Positions 51,725-60,254 of a stretch of DNA of 64,000 nucleotides are shown in pieces. The position numbers and the translations under genes were made by a program. The stretch's first letter is position 1. The number at the start of each line of letters is the position of its first letter. The stretch lies in the NCBI GenBank assembly GCA_003483745.1, contig DMYD01000014.1, positions 537 to 64,536 on the forward strand. Reading direction: 5' to 3'. The notes under the pieces were generated by a model. That model saw only the letters and a list, made by a program, of their open reading frames with translations. It searched no databases and had not been told where the DNA came from. The stretch is from Roseburia sp. GTDB lineage: Bacteria; Bacillota; Clostridia; Lachnospirales; Lachnospiraceae.

Positions 51725-51865
51725 TTGAAGTGCAAAAAAATCTATCAGTCGATCCTGCTCATCTCAGGTATCACCATGATAAGTTACGGTGCGGTCAGAG
51801 GAGAAGCAGCTGTCGTGCTCGGTAAAGCAATAAAATTATGTCTGGAGTGTGTCGGAATTGGATAA
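51725..51865 (+). CDS. 46-residue CXXC-motif protein (CD1871A-like)
   Basis: A small gene with TTG start, nine bases after AAGGAG. The product begins MKCKKIYQSILLISGITMIS, a short membrane-type helix, then carries a Gly-Glu-Ala segment, and ends KAIKLCLECVGIG, with the CLEC motif. From memory this matches the small CD1871A family of clostridia, which occurs next to 4Fe-4S membrane and TlpA-like proteins. The order here is the same: polyferredoxin and then thioredoxin-like lipoprotein. The next gene overlaps it by about 17 bp. Function is unknown; a redox relay or assembly subunit is plausible. Confidence 0.75.
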   Translation: MKCKKIYQSILLISGITMISYGAVRGEAAVVLGKAIKLCLECVGIG

Positions 51866-52757
51866 AAAAAAGAATTTTCTATCAAAAAAAATAGCTGTAC
51901 TACGCGGATGGATACAGGCAGCTGCCACACTGCTCACGAATATCCATATTCCTAATTTATGGAAAGGAAAAATATATCAGGGCAGCGTAAAAAACGTATG
52001 TGTACCAGGATTAAATTGTTACTCCTGTCCGGCGGCAACAGGAGCATGCCCAATTGGCGCTTTTCAGGCGGTTGTTGGTTCATCAGGATTTAAATTTTCA
52101 TACTACATAACCGGATTTTTTATTTTACTCGGTGTAACACTCGGAAGATTTATATGTGGTTTTCTGTGTCCGTTTGGATGGTTTCAGGATTTACTTCATA
52201 AAATACCCGGGAAAAAATTTTCTACAGCCCGGCTCAAACCGCTGCGCTATTTAAAATACATCATCCTGATCATTTTTGTTATACTTCTTCCGATGCTGGT
52301 AACGAACTCTATCGGAATGGGAGATCCTTTCTTCTGTAAATATATTTGTCCTCAGGGTGTCCTGGAAGGAGCTATCCCTCTCGCACTTGGAAATGCCGCT
52401 ATACGTTCTGCACTGGGAAAACTTTTTTCTTTTAAATGCCTTATTTTAATCACAGTAATTGTGTTAAGTATTTTGTTTTACAGACCATTCTGTAAATGGA
52501 TCTGTCCTCTTGGAGCAATCTACTCATTATTTAATAAGGTCAGCTTTCTTTCTATTAAAATTGAGAACAGCAGATGCATCGGATGCGGGCAATGCCAAAA
52601 GGCATGTAAAATGGATGTGGATGTGTGTAAAACTCCAGATCATCCGGAATGCATACGATGCGGAGCCTGTATAAAAGCCTGTCCTAAAGATGCGATCCAC
52701 TACCAGTTTATGGGGAAATCATGTAAAAAAAAGAACAACAGTAACCAGCAGTCATAA
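51849..52757 (+). CDS. NapH/CcoG-like membrane 4Fe-4S protein
   Basis: A membrane polyferredoxin of about 300 residues. NCYSCPAATGACPIGAFQA near residue 60, FICGFLCPFGWFQDLLHKIP near 105 and FCKWICPLGAIYSLFNKV near 218 are the membrane-embedded CxxxCP motifs. The C-terminal ferredoxin module has CIGCGQCQKACKMDVDVC near 242 and CIRCGACIKACPKDAI near 272. It should carry electrons across or along the membrane. The start may be GTG 51849 or TTG 51858; the latter has GGAG ten bases upstream. It is coupled to the small CXXC gene and followed by the TlpA-like gene. Confidence 0.92.
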   Translation: MSELDKKKNFLSKKIAVLRGWIQAAATLLTNIHIPNLWKGKIYQGSVKNVCVPGLNCYSCPAATGACPIGAFQAVVGSSGFKFSYYITGFFILLGVTLGRFICGFLCPFGWFQDLLHKIPGKKFSTARLKPLRYLKYIILIIFVILLPMLVTNSIGMGDPFFCKYICPQGVLEGAIPLALGNAAIRSALGKLFSFKCLILITVIVLSILFYRPFCKWICPLGAIYSLFNKVSFLSIKIENSRCIGCGQCQKACKMDVDVCKTPDHPECIRCGACIKACPKDAIHYQFMGKSCKKKNNSNQQS

Positions 52758-52805
52758 ACCAGTAACTATCAATCTTATTACAATTTAAAAAAGGAGCAAT
52801 TATCC

Positions 52806-53714
52806 ATGAAAACAAAAATTACATTTATTTCAGTTGTCACACTCAGCATCGCACTGCTGCTTACATCCTGCAGCGGAAAAGAAACTGTAAGCACCACAGA
52901 ACCACAGAATACCACGGCTGAAGACAGCACGGCATCTGCGGACAATTCCAACACAAAGCTGGATGATTTATATCAGCAGGAGAACCGGATCTTTGCAGAG
53001 CATAAAGATATATGGGACAAATTATTTGGTCTGATGAATAAAAACACTGCAGATTCAAACGGAAATTATGCTGATTATCTGGCTGATACCGCTGAATCAA
53101 ACAAAGATTCTTTTACTGATGACGAATTCAAAACACTTACTGATGATATTGAAACCATACGAAAAATCGAAGAACAGATCGCAGAAATTGAAAAAGAAAC
53201 TACAGAATCCGATAAAAATGGGCAGAATACTGATTCTGAAGATGCATCACCATTCAAAAATTTCTCAGGTCAGGATTTCGATGGTAATTCTGTTGACGAA
53301 AGTCTTTTTTCCGAAAATGCAGTAACTGTCATCAATTTCTGGTTTACCGGCTGCAAGCCTTGTGTTGCTGAGTTATCCAAACTGAATGAATTAAATGATG
53401 CAGTCAGGGCAATGGGAGGAGAAGTAGTCGGCATCAACACAGAAACCTTCGATGGAAATGAATCGGCTATCAAAGAAGCTGCCTCTGTTCTTGAAAGCCA
53501 AGGTGCTAAATACCGCAATCTTTCTATTGATTCATCTTCAGATGCAGGCAAATATGCCTCCAATATCATGGCATTTCCTACCACAATACTCGTCGACAGA
53601 AATGGTAACATCGTGGGTGATCCGATGCTCGGTGGAATCGATAATCAGGATAACTATGATACTCTGATGAAACAGATCCAATCTGTAATCGATGCAGACA
53701 GCTCAAATAAATAA
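52806..53714 (+). CDS. TlpA-like thiol-disulfide oxidoreductase lipoprotein
   Basis: A 302-residue lipoprotein: signal peptide with lipobox LLTSC (Cys22), a Thr/Ser/Asn-rich linker, a helical charged region (residues ~60-150), then a thioredoxin-fold domain (residues ~160-300). The active site is VINFWFTGCKPCVAEL with CKPC near residues 182-185; the cis-proline loop is AFPTTILVDRNGNIVG near 262. It acts outside the membrane and would exchange disulfides. The polyferredoxin membrane protein upstream is its probable electron donor. Confidence 0.92.
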   Translation: MKTKITFISVVTLSIALLLTSCSGKETVSTTEPQNTTAEDSTASADNSNTKLDDLYQQENRIFAEHKDIWDKLFGLMNKNTADSNGNYADYLADTAESNKDSFTDDEFKTLTDDIETIRKIEEQIAEIEKETTESDKNGQNTDSEDASPFKNFSGQDFDGNSVDESLFSENAVTVINFWFTGCKPCVAELSKLNELNDAVRAMGGEVVGINTETFDGNESAIKEAASVLESQGAKYRNLSIDSSSDAGKYASNIMAFPTTILVDRNGNIVGDPMLGGIDNQDNYDTLMKQIQSVIDADSSNK

Positions 53715-53784
53715 CCCTTTTATGATACTCTTTTGTACATAACCGGCACATCATACCCAACGGTTCTATTTTCATTCACTCCCG

Positions 53785-53820
53785 GACTTTCAGATACCTC
53801 CCGGCAGGTATCTGAAAGTC
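53785..53820. terminator. 15-bp perfect hairpin between convergent genes
   Basis: GACTTTCAGATACCT and AGGTATCTGAAAGTC around CCCGGC. Very stable, but with no T-tract on either side. It lies between the redox cluster and the DUF4300 gene and probably ends or protects both transcripts. Confidence 0.65.
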
Positions 53821-53872
53821 TCTCCCATTACCGGTATAGCTTTCTTTTTATCTGAATTCTCCTTATGCTTTC

Positions 53873-54736
53873 TTAAGTCGCTCTCTTTAACGTTCCAATA
53901 TAATCTCCATTATGATAAACAAATGGTCCGGGTTCTCCCTCTTCTCCAAAATATTCCGGTCTTAAGGACAAGATATCGAGCAGTTCATCAATCGTCTGCA
54001 CCTTAGTTGCCTGATATGGCTGTTCAAATGCAATCTTTTCTACAAACAAATAATAATCACTATACTTTATCAGGATACCAGTATGACCTACAAAAACAGC
54101 ATCCGTATATGGATCATATATTACGATACTAAGAAGTGATATTCTGTCATTATCTATTTGAAATCCATATTCTTTCCAGCTGTCGCAAAATGCAGATTCC
54201 GGATGTCTGTCATCCGTAACACTCTTTTCACCATAAAGTGTGGTAAACATGTCTTTGTTCTCTTTTATGATTTCATATCTGTCCACATTATCTATCGCTT
54301 CTGTGTCAAACATCAGATAGGTTCCCTCATAATGATCTTCCGTTAATTCTGAATGGATCACCCCATCTAACAGGAGAAAAGCTGTCATTCTACAGTCCGC
54401 ATCTGAATAATCATGATTCTGTTCCCAGCCATCCATACATTTACCGATATCCGCTTTCATTTTCCCAGGATCTGACCATGTATCTTCCAGCTTCGCATTT
54501 TTTCCTGCGGAATCTGCAAAATCAACCGCCCATTCCCGAAATATATCTACATGAGCAGCTCCCGCAGAGTCAAGTTCTTTACAGATCTCAGTAATCGTAT
54601 TGTTCCCTCCCATATATGTTGCACCAGGTATCTTTTGTTTCTGCACTGTTTCTGTGCAGGCTGCCAGCATCATAAATGCAGACACAATCATAGCAATAAC
54701 AGACAGCTTCATGGCTGTTTTGGTTTGTTTTTTCAA
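53873..54736 (-). CDS. DUF4300 family lipoprotein
   Basis: A 287-residue secreted lipoprotein with signal peptide and lipobox MLAAC (Cys27). The mature part resembles DUF4300 proteins (PGATYMGGNNTITEICKELD near residue 38; DAVFVGHTGILIKYSDYYLF near 215; FEQPYQATKVQTIDELLDIL near 240). The late segment is compatible with a papain-like or NlpC-like fold, but I cannot place catalytic residues with confidence. It lies next to an unknown protein gene on the same strand. Confidence 0.78.
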   Translation of the reverse strand: MKKQTKTAMKLSVIAMIVSAFMMLAACTETVQKQKIPGATYMGGNNTITEICKELDSAGAAHVDIFREWAVDFADSAGKNAKLEDTWSDPGKMKADIGKCMDGWEQNHDYSDADCRMTAFLLLDGVIHSELTEDHYEGTYLMFDTEAIDNVDRYEIIKENKDMFTTLYGEKSVTDDRHPESAFCDSWKEYGFQIDNDRISLLSIVIYDPYTDAVFVGHTGILIKYSDYYLFVEKIAFEQPYQATKVQTIDELLDILSLRPEYFGEEGEPGPFVYHNGDYIGTLKRAT

Positions 54737-54787
54737 CAGATATTACCTCTTCTCCCCTAAATGATCATGACGTAAAAATCGTTCCTG

Positions 54788-55264
54788 TCAATTCTTTTCA
54801 TCCTCGATTGTGAGTGTTCCGGGTCTTACATTCAAATAGATACTGCCCTTGTCCACTTTATACATATCAAGCAGCATTACCCAGAGACGGTGTATTGCAT
54901 CAAGTAATACATTCGATACCTCTATGCTGTATGGCAGCAGCGCATGAATATCAAAAAAACGCATCCCAAGCGGTGGTAAAAATACCATATTGCTGGATTT
55001 TACTTTCTGCTCTCCTGTGCTGCTGTTTGCAGTCTTTAACATTTCATAAGTGATCAGACAGAAATCTTTTCCTTTGTATTTGCAATAATAAGAAACATAA
55101 CACTCATCAATCGTCCAATCCAATCCATCTTCATGCTCAACGGGTTTTTCTTCTACCGGATTTGCCTCCGTAGTCTGAACCTCTACACTCCAGCGGATTC
55201 TTCCCTCTTTTGTCTCTCCCATCATATCCTGGATCTCATGGAAAATTTCTTCCTGTTTTTTCAT
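54788..55264 (-). CDS. hypothetical protein
   Basis: A 158-residue cytoplasmic protein that I do not recognise. It contains an acidic N-terminal half with VQTTEANPVEEKPVEHEDG near residue 28-46 and a more hydrophobic second half (MVFLPPLGMRFFDIHALLPY near 95, VLLDAIHRLWVMLLDMYKVD near 122). The start at 55264 follows GGAGATTAAT. It lies upstream of the DUF4300 gene, about 50 bp away, and downstream of metF. Confidence 0.7.
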   Translation of the reverse strand: MKKQEEIFHEIQDMMGETKEGRIRWSVEVQTTEANPVEEKPVEHEDGLDWTIDECYVSYYCKYKGKDFCLITYEMLKTANSSTGEQKVKSSNMVFLPPLGMRFFDIHALLPYSIEVSNVLLDAIHRLWVMLLDMYKVDKGSIYLNVRPGTLTIEDEKN

Positions 55265-55344
55265 ATTAATCTCCATTTCTATGCAGCTAATGATATTATT
55301 TTTTCATAAAAGCTATATATTTTGCCCGGAAACAAATAGCCGTA

Positions 55345-56217
55345 CTAGTCCCTCACATAAATATCCGAAAGGTTCTCAAGAATCGCTCCTGCAACATCCG
55401 GCTTGTTCATCGTATAAATATGTACATGGTTGACACCGTTTGCGATCAGATCGATGATCTGGTCTGTCGCATAGGCGATACCTGCCTGTTTCATAGCAGC
55501 CGGGTCACTGCCAAAGCGGTCGACGATTGCAAGGAAACGGCGTGGCACCAAACTTCCCGACAATGCAATGCTCCGTTTTACCTGATTTGCGTTAGTGATC
55601 GGCATGATTCCTGCCACAACCGGAACATCGATTCCATGTTTTAGTGCTTTGTACATAAAGTTATAAAGAATATTATTGTCAAAAAACATCTGTGTTGTGA
55701 GGAACTCACATCCGGCATCCACTTTTTCTTTCAGATGGATCAGATCTTCCTCTAATGTCTGTGACTCAGGATGTCCTTCCGGATAGCAGGCCCCGCCGAT
55801 ACAGAAATCTCCCTGTGATTTGATATCATAGATCAGCTCACTTGCATGTTTATACTGATTTGGCAGCGGGAAATCCGCGTTCTGCGGGATATCTCCGCGC
55901 AGTGCAAGTACATTTTCAATCTGCTTTTCTTTTAACTCCTGAATCACAGAGGCAACTTTCTCCTTAGTCGAAGATGCACAGGTGAGATGTGCCAGTGCCG
56001 GAATATGATTCACATTTCGCACTTCATTTGCAAGTTCTACCGTATAATCAGAAGTTCCGCCGGTTGCACCATAAGTGACACTCATATATGCCGGTTTTAA
56101 CGCTGCCATATCGCCGACGATCTTTTTGTAATTATCTAACTGCGCCCCCTGTTTCGGTGGAAACAATTCGCAGGAAATCGTTACATCCTCTGTATTTAAT
56201 AATTCTGTAAGTCTCAT
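55345..56217 (-). CDS. metF: methylenetetrahydrofolate reductase
   Basis: Reduces 5,10-methylenetetrahydrofolate to the 5-methyl form, in a flavin-dependent TIM barrel. VTISCELFPPKQGAQLDNYK near residue 12 with the catalytic glutamate, SVTYGATGGTSDYTVELANE near 47, HLTCASSTKEKVASVIQELK near 76, and FLTTQMFFDNNILYNFMYKA near 171 are signatures. Length 290 is the short bacterial form. It may serve methionine synthesis or the Wood-Ljungdahl branch. Downstream of greA on the same strand, 15 bp apart. Confidence 0.95.
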   Translation of the reverse strand: MRLTELLNTEDVTISCELFPPKQGAQLDNYKKIVGDMAALKPAYMSVTYGATGGTSDYTVELANEVRNVNHIPALAHLTCASSTKEKVASVIQELKEKQIENVLALRGDIPQNADFPLPNQYKHASELIYDIKSQGDFCIGGACYPEGHPESQTLEEDLIHLKEKVDAGCEFLTTQMFFDNNILYNFMYKALKHGIDVPVVAGIMPITNANQVKRSIALSGSLVPRRFLAIVDRFGSDPAAMKQAGIAYATDQIIDLIANGVNHVHIYTMNKPDVAGAILENLSDIYVRD

Positions 56218-56232
56218 AAATCCCTCTTTCTG

Positions 56233-56736
56233 CTAAAAGCGTCTTATTTTATCGGAACCGTCATCCACGGTATTCTCGATCTTCCGTATTACGACATAAT
56301 AAGAATAATTCTCATTGACAGCCACTTCCACGCGGTCACCAACCTTATGTCCAAGCAATGCCTTTCCAAGCGGTGACTCATTGCTGATTAAATTTTTTAA
56401 AGAATTACCGCGGACTGTTGTCACGATCTTATAAACCTCTTCCTCGTCGTCCTCCTCAAAATAAACCGTCACCGTATTATTCATACCAACTTCATCCTCT
56501 GCAGAATCCGTTGAAATCACTTTTGCTGTTTTGATCATTCTCTCTAAATAGCGGATACGGCTCTCATTCTGGTTCTTATCTTTCTTTGCCGCATGGTACT
56601 CGAAATTCTCACTTAAGTCTCCCTGCGCTCTTGCCTCCTTCACTGCCTCTAAGGCCTCTTTGCGCACCACAAGTTTTCGGTACTCAATCTCCTCTTCCAT
56701 CTTTTTTATATCCTGTTCGGTCAATTCGTCGTACAT
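56233..56736 (-). CDS. greA: GreA/GreB-family transcription elongation factor
   Basis: A 167-residue protein that rescues backtracked RNA polymerase. The N-terminal coiled coil (residues ~5-80) has the acidic tip in ARAQGDLSENFEYHAAKKDK near residue 36-55. The C-terminal FKBP-like domain includes SNESPLGKALLGHKVGDRVE near 118. Slightly divergent from the housekeeping GreA: the N-terminus MYDELTEQDIKKMEEEIEYR and a long loop with EEDDEEEVYK suggest a paralogue. Confidence 0.9.
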   Translation of the reverse strand: MYDELTEQDIKKMEEEIEYRKLVVRKEALEAVKEARAQGDLSENFEYHAAKKDKNQNESRIRYLERMIKTAKVISTDSAEDEVGMNNTVTVYFEEDDEEEVYKIVTTVRGNSLKNLISNESPLGKALLGHKVGDRVEVAVNENYSYYVVIRKIENTVDDGSDKIRRF

Positions 56737-56794
56737 GAATCTTCCTCCTTACTTGTCATTTCAGCGATTATTATAAATTCTTTCCAGTTTTCCG

Positions 56795-57481
56795 TCAAAT
56801 AAATTTCTGTGTAAACATCTCTTTACTGATCCATTGAATTTCGCATTTTGTACATTTTTTCGCACATACTGACAATATATATCCACTTGCGGGATCATAG
56901 CTTTGCAGATACCATTCTCCCGTCTGCCCCGCTTTTAAAAATTTAACCTGATCCTGCAGTACACAAAACGATGCAAGATCCAATGCTATCCCTTTTCCAA
57001 CCGCTTTGATATAACTTTCTTTTCTTGTCCATAACTCTGTAAAATAACAGTCTGCTTTTTTCATTTTTCCCTTTTGTAATGCCAGATATTCCTCCGGACA
57101 GAAAAAACGTTCTGCCACTTTCATCTGTCCTTTCCGGATCTGTTCCACATCAATTCCCACTTCACTGTCCGAAAAAACACCTGCCACATATCTTCCCGAA
57201 TGTGACAGGTTGAAATATATGCCGATATTTTCTTTTAATACCGGCTTTCCATTCTCTCCGAATGTAAGAACCATTTGCTGCATTTTCCCAGGTAACAGAC
57301 TGATTCCATATTCCCTCAGGGCATACTCTAACAATAATCCTGCTGCTAAAGATCTGCACCGGTCTTCTTTTTTCTTTAATTGAACGATTTTATTTTTCCG
57401 GTCTTCTGTAATAAAGGGCAGCATCTGCGAAAATATCTTATCATCCCTGAATGGAACAATATCTGTCATAAAAATCTTCAC
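56795..57481 (-). CDS. 4'-phosphopantetheinyl transferase (Sfp type)
   Basis: Transfers phosphopantetheine from CoA to carrier-protein serines. A 228-residue Sfp-type double domain: FGENGKPVLKENIGIYFNLS near residue 70, HSGRYVAGVFSDSEVGIDVE near 90 with the magnesium aspartate, and FTELWTRKESYIKAVGKGIA near 147-166. No polyketide, non-ribosomal peptide or fatty-acid genes lie nearby, so it may serve acyl carrier protein or a remote cluster. Closely follows the Hpt gene on the same strand. Confidence 0.92.
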   Translation of the reverse strand: MKIFMTDIVPFRDDKIFSQMLPFITEDRKNKIVQLKKKEDRCRSLAAGLLLEYALREYGISLLPGKMQQMVLTFGENGKPVLKENIGIYFNLSHSGRYVAGVFSDSEVGIDVEQIRKGQMKVAERFFCPEEYLALQKGKMKKADCYFTELWTRKESYIKAVGKGIALDLASFCVLQDQVKFLKAGQTGEWYLQSYDPASGYILSVCAKKCTKCEIQWISKEMFTQKFI

Positions 57482-57486
57482 GCGTC

Positions 57487-57843
57487 TTATTCTCCCTCTG
57501 TCTGAATAATACTTCTAAGATATTCCCTTTCTTCTGATAACTCTGCATACACCGACATTAGTCCGTCATTTTTTCCGGCACGAAGCGGTTCTACGATTTT
57601 TACAACTGTCTCAAACATCGGTGTGATTCCCATATTGGCAAACACACCTTTTAAAGTATGTGCACAGTCAAATGCCTTTTTTTTCTCATCTGCCGCAAGT
57701 GCTTCTTTTAATCCATCAAAAGACTCATCTTCTGCCACCATGGGAAGGCAGTTTTTATATAATTCCTCATCCCCCAAAAAACGTTCTAAAGCCCCATCTA
57801 AATCGCATCCCCATGCTCTTAATTTTACCAATACCTCACTCAT
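57487..57843 (-). CDS. stand-alone Hpt (histidine phosphotransfer) protein
   Basis: A 118-residue four-helix Hpt protein. The phosphorylatable histidine is in AFDCAHTLKGVFANMGI near residue 62. It accepts and passes phosphate between receivers. It lies seven bp after the receiver-GGDEF-EAL-PAS gene, so that protein's receiver is its probable partner. No hybrid kinase is encoded in the window. Confidence 0.9.
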   Translation of the reverse strand: MSEVLVKLRAWGCDLDGALERFLGDEELYKNCLPMVAEDESFDGLKEALAADEKKKAFDCAHTLKGVFANMGITPMFETVVKIVEPLRAGKNDGLMSVYAELSEEREYLRSIIQTEGE

Positions 57844-57850
57844 TTTTCTA

Positions 57851-60037
57851 TCATTCCTCCGATTGATCTTTTTCCTGTTCCATCTCCCTGTCTTTCGTTT
57901 TTCCAGATAACAACAGTCTATACTTTTCTAATTCCCATTCCAGTTGTTTTGGTTCTGTCACATTCAAAAATACGCCATAAATAATATGTTTATTTCCTAC
58001 AATTCCTACATCATATAATTTTAATGATATAAAAATTTCTTCCCCTGCTTCATTTTTCTTTGAAAATTCACATTGTGTCTCATGTCCGGTATCGGCTGTA
58101 TGAAAAAATGCATCCAGAAGACGTTTATGGTACCGTTTGGAAATCCCCTGAAAAATATTTTTTTTCTGACTGATATCCTGATATCCAAACAACTCATAAT
58201 ACGCATTATTTACGCGGATAATTTCTATCTGCTCTTTACAATACTCATAAACTGCCACACCCTGCTTTGCATTTAAAAAGAGTGATTCAAGCGGGGATGC
58301 AGGTGTCCACAGGCTGTCTATATCCACTAACCGTTCCGTATCCTTTTTTCTCTCCGTATGCGGTCTGTCAAACTGCAGTTTTTCATAATCTTCCACCGGC
58401 ATAGGCTTTGCAAAATAATATCCCTGTACATATTCACAACCAATGCTCCGCAAAAATTCCACCTGCTCGATCCGTTCCACGCCTTCCGCAACAACCGGCA
58501 TATTCAGCCATTTTGCCATACGGATCACTGCCGCCATGATATTTTCTCCACGCCCTTCTCTGTCCTTACCGTCAAAGAATTTCATATCCATCTTTAAAAC
58601 ATCTACCACAATATCTTTCAGAACGTTTAAAGAAGAATATCCGCTTCCAAAATCATCCATCAGAATATAAAATCCTTCATCACGCAAATGCTGCATCATA
58701 TCCTGCACCGCTTTCGGATTCGTATTGTATGCGCTCTCTGTCAGTTCTACCTGAAAAAGTCTGCGTGGAATCCGGTAATGGTCCACCAGATCACAGATCA
58801 TTTCCACCAGTCCTTTGTTATACAAACTGATTCTTGAAAGATTGACAGATATCGGAAGCGGCTGTTTTCCCTCATCCAGCCACTTTCTAAGCTGGATACA
58901 GGTCTGTTCCCACACATAATAATCCAGCTTCGTGATAAAACCGTTCCGTTCAAATACCGGTATAAACTCGCCCGGTGAAACCATTCCCCGTTCCGGATGT
59001 TTCCAACGCACCAGAGCCTCCGCACCTGCAATCTGATTGTCACACAGTTCGTATTTAGGCTGATAAAAAACAACAAACTCATGATTTTCCAGTGCACTTT
59101 TCATGCTGTTTACGATACGCTGTTCTTTTTCAATCTCCTGACTCATTTTTCTTGTATAAAATGCATAATTGCGGATATAGTTACCCTTACAGTGTTTTGC
59201 TGCAAGGTTGGCACGATCGTACATGTGATCCGGTGTTATTTTCTTTCCAGCGATCAGGTAAACTCCGAATATCGGTACAATATCAAAATCAAGCGGGTAT
59301 CTGCTTAAGATATTACGCATTTTATCAAAACTCTCGACCAGTTCTTTTGTATTTTCGTAGGACATGCAGAAGCAGAAGATATCCGCATCCATTCTTCCAA
59401 AGGTAACGTCATTGCGGTTCTTAACTGCACGTATCAAAAGATCTGCAATATATTTTAGCAGCTCGTCCCCCGCACTCATTCCAAAGAAGGAATTGATCAG
59501 CTGGAACTTTTCAATATCCATCCGCACAAAAGCAAAATGCCTCTCCGGATATCGCTCTAACATAGCAGATGTCGCCTGAAACATATTGGTCTTATTATAG
59601 ATGCCGGTAAGGATATCATATTCTGCACGGTACTTTAACGCTTTGCTGATATTCTGACTGCTGCTGCCAATCACATTCTTCAGCCGGAATCTGACAACTT
59701 CCGCATCATACGGTTTCCGGATAAAATCCCATGCTCCCATGCCCAGGCACTTAATCTCCGTCTCAATGTCAACCTCCATCGTAAGTATAACGACAGGTAT
59801 CGCCTGATACATCTGTGCTTTATGATACCGTTCCAGAAAATAATATCCATCATATTCCGGCATAACGATATCTAAAAGCACTGCCGTGATCTCCGTACGT
59901 TTTTCATAAAGAATCTCAAATGCTTCCTTGCCATTTTCTGCCTCAACAATCTCGTATGTGCCGTCCAAAATTTTTTTCAACATGACACGTTCGACCTGTT
60001 TATCATCTACGACTAATACCTTGCTCTTTTCAGACAT
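57851..60037 (-). CDS. receiver-GGDEF(degenerate)-EAL-PAS c-di-GMP phosphodiesterase
   Basis: A 728-residue signalling protein. The receiver (residues ~5-125) has DD at 11-12, acceptor Asp56 in VLLDIVMPEYDG, and Lys in FIRKPYDAEV. A GGDEF domain follows (~145-300), but the signature is FGRMDADIFCF, so it should not make c-di-GMP. The EAL domain (~305-560) keeps GAEALVRWKHP, ISVNLSR, ELTESAY, DDFGSGYSSL, LKMDMKF and VVAEGVE, so it should be an active phosphodiesterase. A PAS-like domain follows at the C-terminus. I start at ATG 60037 after AGGTGAG. The Hpt gene follows at once. Confidence 0.92.
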   Translation of the reverse strand: MSEKSKVLVVDDKQVERVMLKKILDGTYEIVEAENGKEAFEILYEKRTEITAVLLDIVMPEYDGYYFLERYHKAQMYQAIPVVILTMEVDIETEIKCLGMGAWDFIRKPYDAEVVRFRLKNVIGSSSQNISKALKYRAEYDILTGIYNKTNMFQATSAMLERYPERHFAFVRMDIEKFQLINSFFGMSAGDELLKYIADLLIRAVKNRNDVTFGRMDADIFCFCMSYENTKELVESFDKMRNILSRYPLDFDIVPIFGVYLIAGKKITPDHMYDRANLAAKHCKGNYIRNYAFYTRKMSQEIEKEQRIVNSMKSALENHEFVVFYQPKYELCDNQIAGAEALVRWKHPERGMVSPGEFIPVFERNGFITKLDYYVWEQTCIQLRKWLDEGKQPLPISVNLSRISLYNKGLVEMICDLVDHYRIPRRLFQVELTESAYNTNPKAVQDMMQHLRDEGFYILMDDFGSGYSSLNVLKDIVVDVLKMDMKFFDGKDREGRGENIMAAVIRMAKWLNMPVVAEGVERIEQVEFLRSIGCEYVQGYYFAKPMPVEDYEKLQFDRPHTERKKDTERLVDIDSLWTPASPLESLFLNAKQGVAVYEYCKEQIEIIRVNNAYYELFGYQDISQKKNIFQGISKRYHKRLLDAFFHTADTGHETQCEFSKKNEAGEEIFISLKLYDVGIVGNKHIIYGVFLNVTEPKQLEWELEKYRLLLSGKTKDREMEQEKDQSEE

Positions 60038-60071
60038 ATTCTCACCTATCCGCCCCATAAAAATCCAAAAT

Positions 60072-60199
60072 AAAGAGTCGTTTGCGACTCTTTCGCGCTC
60101 GAACGGTGCTGTTTACAGCTAACTTCTTCTCCGCGAGATGCGCATCCCACCCGGAGGGCTTTTTCATGCATAGTATGTAATTTCCTATGCATGAAAAAA
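60072..60199 (-). repeat. dispersed structured repeat, copy 2
   Basis: Aligns without gaps to 25295-25422 with about 14 differences. The outer stem reads TTTTTCATGCATAG/CTATGCATGAAAAA; the T-to-G change against copy 1 is matched by a compensating A-to-C on the other arm. The short stem is AAAGAGTCG/GCGACTCTTT with a G-T pair. On the minus strand a frame of 41 codons (60167-60042) starts MKKPSGWDAHLAEKKL. It lies between the GH3 terminator and the EAL gene. Confidence 0.85.
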
Positions 60200-60225
60200 C
60201 CCTGACTTTATCATAGCAAAGTCAG
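60193..60225 (-). terminator. intrinsic terminator after the GH3 gene
   Basis: CTGACTTT and AAAGTCAG around an eight-base loop, with a T-run on the minus strand that is also the end of repeat copy 2. It lies about 30 bp after the GH3 stop. Confidence 0.8.
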
Positions 60226-60254
60226 AGTTTCTTTTCAATAGTCATAATTTAACC

